NCBI RefSeq assembly: GCF_000504085.1 | Contig: NC_022792.1 | Location: forward strand, 1,826,001-1,890,000 | Source of the DNA: Pseudothermotoga elfii DSM 9442 = NBRC 107921 | GTDB lineage: Bacteria > Thermotogota > Thermotogae > Thermotogales > DSM-5069 | Length of the DNA stretch: 64,000 nucleotides | Direction: 5' to 3' | Part shown: piece by piece, positions 1 to 6,787 of the stretch | Layout of the letters: every line of letters begins with the position of its first letter | Position numbering within the stretch: position 1 is the stretch's first letter | Notes under the pieces: model-generated | Database searches by the model: none | What the model saw: only the letters and a program-made list of their open reading frames with translations | What the model was told of the DNA's origin: nothing | Program-made: the position numbers and the translations under genes

Positions 1-1216
1 ATTTTTTCAACTCATCCGGTGAAAATTTCGGATGTTGAAAAACTAAATTTGTGCCATCAAACATTGAGAGATCCTTCACTGTAATTTTTGATTTCAGTTT
101 TTCATACAACTTAGTACCAGGATAAGGAGTCATTATTGAAAATTGCACAATTTCTGCTCCAAGTTTTTTTGCGAACTTTATAGTTTTTTTAATAGACTCT
201 TTTGTGTCGTTTAATGCCCCCATGATAAAACTTGCAAACAGGTCTATTTTGTATTTTTTCAGCAGTTTGGCAACATCAAATGCAATTGAGCTGGATAATT
301 TTTTGTTATACTCCTGGAGAATTTCGTCTTCAGCACTTTCAAAACCAATAAACAGCATCTTGCAACCGGCCTTTGACATTGCTTCAACTAAGTCTTCTTT
401 GCCAAGTAATTCATCAGCTCTGGAAAATGCCCACCAGCTGAAATTTAAATTCTCTTTGAGCATCTGCTCGCAAAGTTTTATTGTTCTTGTCTTATCGATA
501 GTGAAATTGTCATCAAAAAATATGACAGAACCGTAATTCATTTTTTTCAAAATCTTCAGTTCCTCCACAACATTTTCAATGCTTCTCTTTCTGATTCGCA
601 TTCCCATAAATTGAGATGCACTGCAAAATTCACAATTGAATGGACATCCCCGAGAAGTTATAACGCTTGTCGCCATTTTTTTATCAAACATAGTTCTATA
701 AGCAGTAAAATTTTCTCTGTCGGGAAATGGAAGTAAATCAAGGTCTTCCACAAATTCCGGTTTTTTCGAAACAATCGTCCCATTTTCTATGTAACACAGG
801 CCACTTAAGTCGGGTTTTCTCTCGTTATTTTTAAGTGCTTCAAGAAGCTTTGGTAAAACAACTTCTCCTTCTCCAAGTACAACATAATCGCATATTCCAT
901 CAGTTAGGATCTTTTCATATTCAGCTGTGGCGTGAGGACCACCCATAACAGTTATTACACCTTGAGATTTAACCACCTGACAGATCTGTTTTGCAAGCGG
1001 GAATCTAACTGTATCGGTTGAGACACCTACTACATCGAAAGAAGAATAATCAAAATTTCTCCAATCAAATGGTTCAACGTTCATATCAATTACTCTGACA
1101 GAATGACCTATTTTTTTCAAAGTGGAGCTTATGTAAAAAAGCCCGAGAGGGGGATAAACTGCTCCCAATCGATAATAATAACCTTTGTTTGAGGGATTAA
1201 CAAGAAGAATCCTCAA
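1..1216 (-). CDS. B12-binding domain radical SAM protein (C-terminus outside window)
   Basis: Read leftwards from a TTG at 1216, preceded by an AAGGTGA ribosome binding site at 1221-1227. The N-terminal ~130 residues form a Rossmann-like cobalamin-binding domain (start MRILLVNPS, then VMGGPHAT and LGEGE). A radical SAM domain follows, with the cluster motif CPFNCEFC and FFDDNF further on. This is the layout of the large B12-binding radical SAM family (methyltransferases, cyclases, oxidoreductases); the specific reaction cannot be told from sequence. About 405 codons are present and the stop lies beyond base 1. A gene of its own between promoter and tRNA terminator, with no informative neighbour. 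Family assignment is firm, function unknown. Confidence 0.85.
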   Translation of the reverse strand, partial: MRILLVNPSNKGYYYRLGAVYPPLGLFYISSTLKKIGHSVRVIDMNVEPFDWRNFDYSSFDVVGVSTDTVRFPLAKQICQVVKSQGVITVMGGPHATAEYEKILTDGICDYVVLGEGEVVLPKLLEALKNNERKPDLSGLCYIENGTIVSKKPEFVEDLDLLPFPDRENFTAYRTMFDKKMATSVITSRGCPFNCEFCSASQFMGMRIRKRSIENVVEELKILKKMNYGSVIFFDDNFTIDKTRTIKLCEQMLKENLNFSWWAFSRADELLGKEDLVEAMSKAGCKMLFIGFESAEDEILQEYNKKLSSSIAFDVAKLLKKYKIDLFASFIMGALNDTKESIKKTIKFAKKLGAEIVQFSIMTPYPGTKLYEKLKSKITVKDLSMFDGTNLVFQHPKFSPDELKK

Positions 1217-1244
1217 AATTTCACCTTCTTTCTGTACATAAAAA

Positions 1245-1273
1245 ATTATACCTCAAATGGCTACTTTTCAAAA
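1245..1273 (-). promoter_or_regulatory. Candidate promoter of the radical SAM gene
   Basis: On the minus strand a TATAAT (-10) lies at 1250-1245. A weak -35 (TTTTGA, 1273-1268) is 17 bases upstream. It sits about 30 bases before the TTG start and after the tRNA terminator. Confidence 0.45.
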
Positions 1274-1276
1274 TCT

Positions 1277-1305
1277 ATAAAGAAAAAGGCAGCTATAGCT
1301 GCCTT
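1277..1305 (-). terminator. Rho-independent terminator of tRNA-Met
   Basis: A perfect palindrome (AAGGCAGCTA/TAGCTGCCTT, 1286-1305) directly follows the tRNA in the minus direction and runs into a T-rich tract (TTTTTCTTTAT). It separates the tRNA from the radical SAM gene. Confidence 0.75.
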
Positions 1306-1309
1306 CGGG

Positions 1310-1383
1310 TGGCGGCGGTGGGACTCGAACCCACGACATAGTGATTATGAATCACTCGCTCTGACCAGCTGAGCTACACCGCC
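1310..1383 (-). tRNA. tRNA-Met (anticodon CAT)
   Basis: Full cloverleaf on the minus strand. The acceptor GGCGGTG pairs with CGCCGCC, the anticodon stem is AGTGA/TCACT around loop TTCATAA, the T stem is GTGGG/CCCAC, and the discriminator is A. The 3' CCA is not encoded (ACCC follows). The anticodon stem lacks the three G-C pairs of initiator tRNA and the acceptor starts with a normal G-C pair, so this is elongator Met, or less likely an Ile2 tRNA whose C34 would be modified to lysidine. Confidence 0.93.
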
Positions 1384-1394
1384 ACTGTTTTTAT

Positions 1395-1423
1395 ATAATA
1401 TCATATCTCAGATTGACTTTCAA
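1395..1423 (-). promoter_or_regulatory. Promoter of tRNA-Met
   Basis: On the minus strand TTGAAA (1423-1418), a 17-base spacer and TATTAT (1400-1395) lie about 12 bases before the tRNA 5' end. The -35 begins only 7 bases beyond the iscB-like stop codon, so the inserted element ends right against this promoter. Confidence 0.7.
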
Positions 1424-1429
1424 GATTCA

Positions 1430-2284
1430 TCATAAACCAGCGCAGGAGATTTCATCTTCTTTAAGATGAAGAAAAGTGCGCTGATTCCTCCTTTCCAATA
1501 TTAACGTCTTTGCTCTTTCAATAACCTTTAAGTCTTGATACTTTGTTGATGAGTGTATTTTTTCCCCACTCAATGTACGTATATCAAAATACCCAGAACT
1601 CCTCAAATCATAAATTGTGCCAATTTGATTTTTGTACCTCACTTTATCAAATCTTCTAAATCCTTTGACTTCTTTTATAGTGTTTCGTTTTCTGATGCTG
1701 CCTTTTAATATATTCGCTTTGTGTAATGACGTGTTTTGTCTTCTGAAATATTTCCCAAAGTACCATTCAGTAGCTCTGTTAATATCTTTGCTACAACCTG
1801 CTATTACAAATGCATCGTTTCTATGTGTTTTCTCTAATCCCATTTCTGTTCTTTTTGCTTTTGTGATACTGCCAAAAGCTATTTCAACATCGTATTGTTG
1901 TTTCAACCTGTTTACTATGTGCCATCCTATTGTCGAAACATGATTTGCATCTTTTGGTTTTCTATATCTTGTTTTTCCATATCTTCTGTTTCTTCTATAT
2001 TCCCTTCTCTCTAAAAGTAATTTCTTAATGTCTTGTCGCAGTTCTACTTCAATGCTGAACAATTCTTGTTTGTCTGTTATGGCTGAAACACCGATTACTT
2101 TTGAGCCAATGTCTACCCCAACTGTAATAGGTTGCGTATAGGTCGTTGTGTCATACAGCAACTGAATTGTGAATGGTTCTCTTCTAACAACTTTTGCAAG
2201 ACCTTGTTTTAGTAGTCTTCTTACTTTGCCATGTCTTTTTGTTGGCATTAATGGTTTGCTATCTTTTGAAATTACATAAACCAC
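1430..2284 (-). CDS. Compact IscB-like RNA-guided nuclease homologue lacking RuvC-II and HNH
   Basis: Starts at GTG 2284 (VYVISKDSKPLMP), giving 284 aa against roughly 400-500 for IscB and about 350 for the HNH-less IsrB. Visible in order: the PLMP domain (residues 1-50, PLMPTKRHGKVRRLL); RuvC-I with the catalytic Asp (VGVDIGSK, D58); an arginine-rich bridge helix (about 83-108); and then, immediately, the segment that normally follows the HNH domain (KDANHVSTIGWHIVNRL). RuvC-III with HRNDA (H154, D157) comes next, then the usual C-terminal domain (FRRFDKVRYKNQ, RSSGYFDIR). The stretch that should carry RuvC-II (catalytic Glu) and HNH is absent, with a clean in-frame junction near residues 109-112. 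DNA cleavage by the RuvC site is therefore unlikely, while RNA and DNA binding parts appear kept. It could be a decayed but still open copy, or a nuclease-dead binder. The family is clear; activity is inference. Confidence 0.88.
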   Translation of the reverse strand: MVYVISKDSKPLMPTKRHGKVRRLLKQGLAKVVRREPFTIQLLYDTTTYTQPITVGVDIGSKVIGVSAITDKQELFSIEVELRQDIKKLLLERREYRRNRRYGKTRYRKPKDANHVSTIGWHIVNRLKQQYDVEIAFGSITKAKRTEMGLEKTHRNDAFVIAGCSKDINRATEWYFGKYFRRQNTSLHKANILKGSIRKRNTIKEVKGFRRFDKVRYKNQIGTIYDLRSSGYFDIRTLSGEKIHSSTKYQDLKVIERAKTLILERRNQRTFLHLKEDEISCAGL

Positions 2285-2535
2285 ACAATCACTTCCAATT
2301 GTCTTTTGACGATAACTCAGGGATTATCCCTGTAAGGTGCTCATCCCCAATGTTAGACAGGCTTGTTATGTCTGCCACTGTCCCTACCTCTCAGGACTGT
2401 TTAGACCTGCACGACAGAGTCTGGAACTTGAGCAGCATCATAGGGTGTACCTGTCTAACGTAGCCACTTATGTGGCTGAGGGTAGTCAATCAGGGCTTTT
2501 TCAAGCCCCCGCCTCTATAGGCGGCGGGTAGTTGA
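2285..2535 (-). ncRNA. Putative omega RNA (HEARO-type) of the IscB-like element
   Basis: A non-coding stretch of 250 bases directly 5' of the IscB-like ORF, where omega RNAs of IscB elements lie. It is rich in helices: 2509-2513 with 2520-2524 (CCGCC/GGCGG); 2493-2498 with 2503-2508; 2462-2467 with 2472-2477 (AGCCAC/GTGGCT); a perfect 10-bp long-range stem 2352-2361 with 2451-2460 (GTTAGACAGG/CCTGTCTAAC); and a hairpin 2318-2332 (CAGGGA/TCCCTG) near the 3' end. The motif CTACCC (minus strand) occurs on both sides of the first two hairpins. In the known systems the guide precedes the scaffold, so it would come from the last bases of the glycerate kinase gene. Start, end and expression are not shown by sequence alone. 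Confidence 0.75.
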
Positions 2536-3774
2536 CTAACCAACCAGAATCACTATCAAATCATTCACATTTGTACCTGTTGGACCTGTGAAAACCAAGC
2601 TGTTTGCCAATCTGAGAGCATTGTAAGAATCGTTGTTTTTCAAAAATTCTTCCGGATCAAAACCATTCTCCCTGATCTTCCGGCATGTTTCACCATCAAC
2701 AATTCCTCCGGCGGCATCTGTTGGTCCATCTGTTCCATCTGTCCCAACTGAACAGATCACAACATTTTTGAGTCCTTCTATGCCAATGGCAGCAGAAAAG
2801 GCAAGTTCCTGATTTCTGCCTCCTTTTCCAGAACCTTTCACATGAACAACAGTCTCTCCCCCCAAAATAACCGCAGAAGGTCTCTTAATAGGCCTCTCAT
2901 TACTGAGTATTTCTCTGGCAATAGATGATATAAACCTACCGGCTTCTTTCGCTTCACAATCCAGAGAAGTCGTTAAAATCATAGAATTATATCCCATTTT
3001 TGAAGCGATTTCCGAGGCTTTTTCACAGGCAATTTTAACACTCCCAATTATGATTGTCTTCACATTCTTCAATTCTTTCGGTGTCTCATCCATAATCTCC
3101 TGAAGAATATTGTCTGAAACGATTACGTTATACTTTTTTAAAATATCAATCGCCTGTTCACTCGTAGTCATATCCGGATAAGCTGGCCCTGAAGCGATGC
3201 TATCAAGTCTGTCGCCGAGCACATCAGATAAAACAAGCGAGATTATTCTTGCTGGATAAACTTTCTGTGCAAACCGGCCACCTTTCACATCTGAAAGATG
3301 TTTTCTGATTGTGTTAATTTCAACGATATTTGCGCCACTTTTCAAAAGTTTTTCAGTGATCTGCTGAATTTCCTGTAAGGAAATATTCCCTTTTGGCTTT
3401 TCAAATAAAGCCGAACCGCCACCTGATACAAGAAATAAAACCGTATCTTGAGTCGACAACCCCTGAACAATTTTTAAAGCTCTTTCAGTTGCTCTAATTG
3501 TATTTTCATCAGGTACGGGATGAGCGGCTTCGTAAATCTCAATATCATCTATTTCACCTTCACTATGACCATATTTTGTTATAACAACACCCCTGGTGAT
3601 CTTCTCACCAAGGGTGTCTTTTGCTGCTTTTGCCATACGCCAGGCAGCTTTCCCAATAGCAACAAGTATTATATTTCCTGACAAATTCAACTCACGAAGA
3701 GTTTTCGTCACAGCACTATCAGGAAGTAGATATTTTATTGTCTCATTTACTATTTTCAGAGCATCTTCTCTCAA
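2536..3774 (-). CDS. Glycerate 2-kinase (MOFRL family)
   Basis: Phosphorylates D-glycerate, giving 2-phosphoglycerate, which enters glycolysis or serine metabolism. Family features are the N-terminal kinase domain (LVAIGKAAWRMAKAA, GHPVPDENT-like segment, LVSGGGSALFE) and the C-terminal MOFRL domain (GGETVVHVKG, GGRNQELA, GTDGTDGPTDAAGG). About 412 aa, the usual length of the Thermotoga enzyme, so the C-terminus (NDLIVILVG) is intact although an IscB element starts right after its TAG stop. I choose TTG 3774 because GAGGTG stands 8 bases before it; the upstream in-frame GTG at 3783 lies inside this ribosome binding site. It follows the permease gene by about 12 bases and probably shares its promoter. 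Confidence 0.9.
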   Translation of the reverse strand: MREDALKIVNETIKYLLPDSAVTKTLRELNLSGNIILVAIGKAAWRMAKAAKDTLGEKITRGVVITKYGHSEGEIDDIEIYEAAHPVPDENTIRATERALKIVQGLSTQDTVLFLVSGGGSALFEKPKGNISLQEIQQITEKLLKSGANIVEINTIRKHLSDVKGGRFAQKVYPARIISLVLSDVLGDRLDSIASGPAYPDMTTSEQAIDILKKYNVIVSDNILQEIMDETPKELKNVKTIIIGSVKIACEKASEIASKMGYNSMILTTSLDCEAKEAGRFISSIAREILSNERPIKRPSAVILGGETVVHVKGSGKGGRNQELAFSAAIGIEGLKNVVICSVGTDGTDGPTDAAGGIVDGETCRKIRENGFDPEEFLKNNDSYNALRLANSLVFTGPTGTNVNDLIVILVG

Positions 3775-3786
3775 AGTTACCACACC

Positions 3787-5130
3787 TCACAGGACAACTA
3801 AGCTTATGAGCCATACAATTACTGCAGCAGTGATACCCTCAATAAATGTTCCAAAAGTTTGGAGTTTATAACCTGTTTTCACATCCATTTTTGAAAACTG
3901 TGTTACAACCCAAAAATAACTGTCATTGGCATGTGAAACAACCATAGATCCGGCACCAATTGCAACAACTGCGAGAGCTTTTGCCACTGTTGAAGTCAGC
4001 CCAAGAGGCTCCATCAGTGGAGCAAGTAAGGATGCAGTTGTGATTATCGCGACAGTTGAAGAACCCTGTGCTGTTTTTATAGCAGCTGCAACAATGAATG
4101 GCAACCACATACCAAGATTCGCTTTTGCAAGGTTCTGGCCTATGACATTTGCTATACCAGAATTTTGAAGTACCTTGCCAAAAGCACCACCTGAAGCTGT
4201 TATAAGAATTATAATTCCCGCATTCAAAACAGCCTGACCAACCCATCCGCTCATTGAGAGCATCTCTTTATCCAGTTTTTTTGGCAACAAGAAGGCTATC
4301 AAAATGCCTATTACAAGGGCAGTTACAGGGTTACCTATGAATCCTATGAAATTTCTGAATCCACCATCACCAAACGGTTTTGTCGGAAAATCAGAGATGG
4401 ATTTCAGAACGATCAAAATAATAGGAACAACTATGGGCATAAATGCGGAAGTAGCTGTTGGTGCTTCTTTCATTCTTTTGTTAATCTCTTCTTCTGTAAG
4501 CTCTGGGTCTGGGTCTATCTTGATCTTCGAACCAAATTTCATAGCAAAAAGCCATCCAACAAGCATTGCTGGTATCGACACGAGTAAACCCCACAGAATG
4601 ACAACTCCAAGATCAGCATTGAGAATACCTGCTGCTGCAACTGGTCCGGGAGTTGGAGGTACCATTGTGTGCGTTGCATACAAACCAAGACTTAAGGCAA
4701 TCGCACTGACAGCTAAACTCATACCAGCCCTTTTCGTGAGAGCTTTGTTCAGAGGATTGATAATAACAAAACCAGAATCACAGAAAACTGGAATAGAAAC
4801 AATATATCCAATTATGCTCATGGCAAGTGGTACATTCTTTCTGCCTGTCAATTTTAAAACCGACTCAGCCATCGTGAATGCCCCACCAGATTTTTCCAAG
4901 AAAAATCCTATGATCGTACCTGCGACAATTACGATACCTATTGAGCTGACCGTTCCACCAAAACCTGCTGTGATAGAGGAGATGATATCTGCAAGTTTCA
5001 TTCCGGAAAGTAGTCCATAGATAAAAGCTGCGAAAATTAGAGCAAGAAACGGGGGGAGTTTCCAGCGAACTGTGGAAACAACGATAAAAATGATCGTTAA
5101 AAGCAATAGAACTACTGACCAAACAGCCAC
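3787..5130 (-). CDS. GntP-family permease (gluconate:H+ symporter type), probably for glycerate
   Basis: An inner-membrane transporter of about 447 aa with some 12 hydrophobic segments. GntP-family signatures are visible: GGTVSSIGIVIVAGT near the N-terminus, PPTPGPVAAAGILNADLG in the middle, AAAIKTAQGSSTVA and SHANDSYFWVV near the end. Family members import gluconate and related hydroxy acids. Being cotranscribed with glycerate kinase suggests that glycerate is the substrate here (inference). GTG 5130 is preferred: it is 5-6 bases after GGAGGTG, whereas the earlier GTG at 5136 overlaps that site. Confidence 0.88.
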   Translation of the reverse strand: MAVWSVVLLLLTIIFIVVSTVRWKLPPFLALIFAAFIYGLLSGMKLADIISSITAGFGGTVSSIGIVIVAGTIIGFFLEKSGGAFTMAESVLKLTGRKNVPLAMSIIGYIVSIPVFCDSGFVIINPLNKALTKRAGMSLAVSAIALSLGLYATHTMVPPTPGPVAAAGILNADLGVVILWGLLVSIPAMLVGWLFAMKFGSKIKIDPDPELTEEEINKRMKEAPTATSAFMPIVVPIILIVLKSISDFPTKPFGDGGFRNFIGFIGNPVTALVIGILIAFLLPKKLDKEMLSMSGWVGQAVLNAGIIILITASGGAFGKVLQNSGIANVIGQNLAKANLGMWLPFIVAAAIKTAQGSSTVAIITTASLLAPLMEPLGLTSTVAKALAVVAIGAGSMVVSHANDSYFWVVTQFSKMDVKTGYKLQTFGTFIEGITAAVIVWLISLVVL

Positions 5131-5165
5131 ATTCACACCTCCCCGAAAGATAAGAATGTGATTTT

Positions 5166-5195
5166 ATTATAAGAAACTTATAGTAGATATGTCAA
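5166..5195 (-). promoter_or_regulatory. Sigma-70 promoter of the permease/glycerate kinase operon
   Basis: Consensus TTGACA (5195-5190) and TATAAT (5171-5166) on the minus strand, 18 bases apart, about 30 bases before the permease start. The -35 abuts the stop of the gene upstream. Confidence 0.8.
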
Positions 5196-5197
5196 AT

Positions 5198-5797
5198 CTA
5201 ATTTTTCAGAACTCGTTTTTTCGATATAAAACTGCCTGTTTTTGATTTCAACAAGAGTTTCGAAGCAAAATAAGCTCCTGTAAGGTTAAAGATAAGATCA
5301 AGCATCGTGTCATGCAAACTGGGTTGAGCATTCAAATGAAACAATTCATCAGCAATGAATTCAGCTATTTCCCAAAGAACACCTGCAAAATTAGCAAGCA
5401 AAAAAGCATTGAATATCGATCTTTTCTCTGCTTTCCAAAATTTTGAGTCAACTGACAAAGCATGATAAAAGAAAAATGCTATGCTGGCGGAACCGAGAAA
5501 ATGCAACAATTTGTCCCACCACACGAGATCATAAAAATCAAAGAACTGCCCAAAAATAGAATGAAGTACTAACTGGATTTTCAAAAGCAGTTTGACACTG
5601 TGAGGTATTTCCTGGAATGTGATTTTTTCATAAATTTCCGGTGAGATACTGCCAAAGGCAAATATCAGATAGCCTATTGTTTTAACAATCCTGGCGTGCA
5701 AGAGGGAAAAAATCGCGGGAACGGTTAGAATCAAGGCTATGAAAACATCTACAGGTGTATAAGAAACTTCTGGTATAGCATGAGAATTGTTTTTCAT
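5198..5797 (-). CDS. Integral membrane protein, YjdF/DUF2238-like
   Basis: 199 aa with about five hydrophobic segments. The conserved-looking core DLVWWDKLLHFLGSASIAFF, followed by GVLWEIAEFIADELF and DTMLDLIFNLTGAYFAS, matches the pattern of DUF2238/YjdF-type membrane proteins (D/H/E residues at membrane edges). No function is known for that family. The start is ATG 5797 because GGGGGTGAGAGA precedes it; an upstream in-frame ATG would overlap the divergent gene. Transcribed divergently from the DedA-like gene with only 28 bases between the starts. Confidence 0.7.
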   Translation of the reverse strand: MKNNSHAIPEVSYTPVDVFIALILTVPAIFSLLHARIVKTIGYLIFAFGSISPEIYEKITFQEIPHSVKLLLKIQLVLHSIFGQFFDFYDLVWWDKLLHFLGSASIAFFFYHALSVDSKFWKAEKRSIFNAFLLANFAGVLWEIAEFIADELFHLNAQPSLHDTMLDLIFNLTGAYFASKLLLKSKTGSFISKKRVLKN

Positions 5798-5825
5798 TCT
5801 CTCACCCCCGTGTATTATTATATAA

Positions 5826-6401
5826 ATGATGGTGTTCGACAAGCTGATATCCTGTTTTAAAGAACACTTTTATTTGTTAACATTTTTTGGAACGTTATTT
5901 GACAATTCTGGACTGCCAACATTTATAACGCTGGCAGGGTCCCTTGCAGGCATGAAAAAAGTGAACCAATACATTTCACTTTCAATTTCTTATCTTGCCT
6001 TGGTATGTGGAGATTTTCTTCTTTACGGTGCTGGAATATTTTTAAAAAATTTGCTGAAAAATTCAGAAAAACAACTTACACAATTTCTGAAAAAATTAAT
6101 CGAGGCCAACTGTGAAATTTTCAAGCGTAACGAATGGCTTTTTTACCTTTTTTGTAAAATTATTGCATGGATCGGAAAAATCGCTCCTTTACTGGCAGCC
6201 TACAGTGGTAAAGATTTCTCTTGCATTATAAAATTCCTCTTCGGTGACCTCTGGTATTGTTTGACTTTTTTCTACGCCGCCTATGCGATGGGAACACTCG
6301 CAGAACACAAATTATCTTTCTTCATAATAAGTATTGCGATGTTTTTCCTTACCCTGTACGGTGCAAAATCAGCTTTGAGAAAATTTCTGAAAGAACATTG
6401 A
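5826..6401 (+). CDS. DedA/SNARE-associated-like membrane protein
   Basis: 191 aa with four to five hydrophobic segments. The N-terminal part (TLFDNSGLPTFITLAGSLAG) and the middle (GKIAPLLAAYSG) resemble DedA proteins, which are implicated in lipid transport and membrane potential, but the arginine of the usual F/YxxR motif is not obvious. No ribosome binding site is seen before ATG 5826, while a TATTAT box ends 7 bases upstream, so the mRNA may be leaderless. Family assignment is tentative. Confidence 0.6.
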   Translation: MMVFDKLISCFKEHFYLLTFFGTLFDNSGLPTFITLAGSLAGMKKVNQYISLSISYLALVCGDFLLYGAGIFLKNLLKNSEKQLTQFLKKLIEANCEIFKRNEWLFYLFCKIIAWIGKIAPLLAAYSGKDFSCIIKFLFGDLWYCLTFFYAAYAMGTLAEHKLSFFIISIAMFFLTLYGAKSALRKFLKEH

Positions 6402-6465
6402 TTGAGTTTTTCATACAATGTAACGATATCATGGCGTTAATATTTTTTCTTCACTCTCACAAATT

Positions 6466-6494
6466 TTGCTGCACCTGTCATGTTATTATATAAA
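6466..6494 (+). promoter_or_regulatory. Promoter of the cold-shock gene
   Basis: TTGCTG (6466-6471), 17-base spacer, TATAAA (6489-6494). The leader of about 35 bases contains a small CAGG/CCTG hairpin (about 6503-6516) before the GGGAGGA ribosome binding site. Confidence 0.6.
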
Positions 6495-6536
6495 CAACGC
6501 AGGCAGGAAAGACCTGTCATTTTGGGAGGAATCAGA

Positions 6537-6740
6537 ATGTTCAAAGGTACAGTTAAGTGGTTCGATTCAAAGAAAGGCTACGGATTTATTACAAAAGAAG
6601 GTGGAGAAGACGTATTTGTACATTTTTCAGCGATCAAAACAGATGGATTCAAAACGCTGAGAGAAGGTCAGGAAGTTGAGTTTGAAGTTCAGCAGGGAAA
6701 TAAAGGACCTCAAGCGGTCAATGTAACTCCCATAAATTGA
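6537..6740 (+). CDS. csp: Cold-shock protein, CspA family
   Basis: A 67-aa single cold-shock domain that binds single-stranded nucleic acid and acts as an RNA chaperone in the cytoplasm. Both RNA-binding motifs are intact: KGYGFIT (RNP1) and VFVHFS (RNP2), with the opening [11 protein letters not shown]. The start at 6537 follows GGGAGGA (6524-6530). Monocistronic, with its own promoter and a strong terminator. Confidence 0.96.
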   Translation: MFKGTVKWFDSKKGYGFITKEGGEDVFVHFSAIKTDGFKTLREGQEVEFEVQQGNKGPQAVNVTPIN

Positions 6741-6756
6741 ATCGAACAAAAAAATC

Positions 6757-6786
6757 AAAAGCGGAGCATTTGCTCCGCTTTTTTAA
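6757..6786. terminator. Bidirectional terminator between csp and argF
   Basis: Perfect stem AAAAGCGGAGCA/TGCTCCGCTTTT with a 2-base loop, followed by TTTTTT on the plus strand and preceded by an A-run that is a T-run for the minus strand. It serves both convergent genes. Confidence 0.9.
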
Positions 6787-6787
6787 T

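Larger units (their letters stand above)
1424..2535 (-). mobile_element. IscB/HEARO-type OMEGA element (approximate limits)
   Basis: A single-ORF element consisting of an upstream structured RNA (about 2285-2535) and an IscB-like ORF. No transposase is present, as is usual for IS200/IS605-derived elements mobilised in trans. It fits exactly between the stop codon of the glycerate kinase gene (2536-2538) and the tRNA-Met promoter (-35 at 1418-1423). There are no terminal inverted repeats or obvious target duplications, which is expected of this family. The exact ends are not determined; they are set here by the neighbouring functional sites. Confidence 0.65.

Noticed and set aside
2194-2531. 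Plus-strand ORFs of 89 and 64 aa over the omega RNA region
   Set aside because: They are antisense to the RNA-like scaffold and the start of the IscB-like gene, have no recognisable domain, and their frames are explained by the palindromic helices.
4304-5020. 238-aa plus-strand ORF opposite the permease
   Set aside because: Shadow of the GntP gene in the complementary frame; composition rich in Pro/Ile from antisense of membrane codons, and no ribosome binding site.
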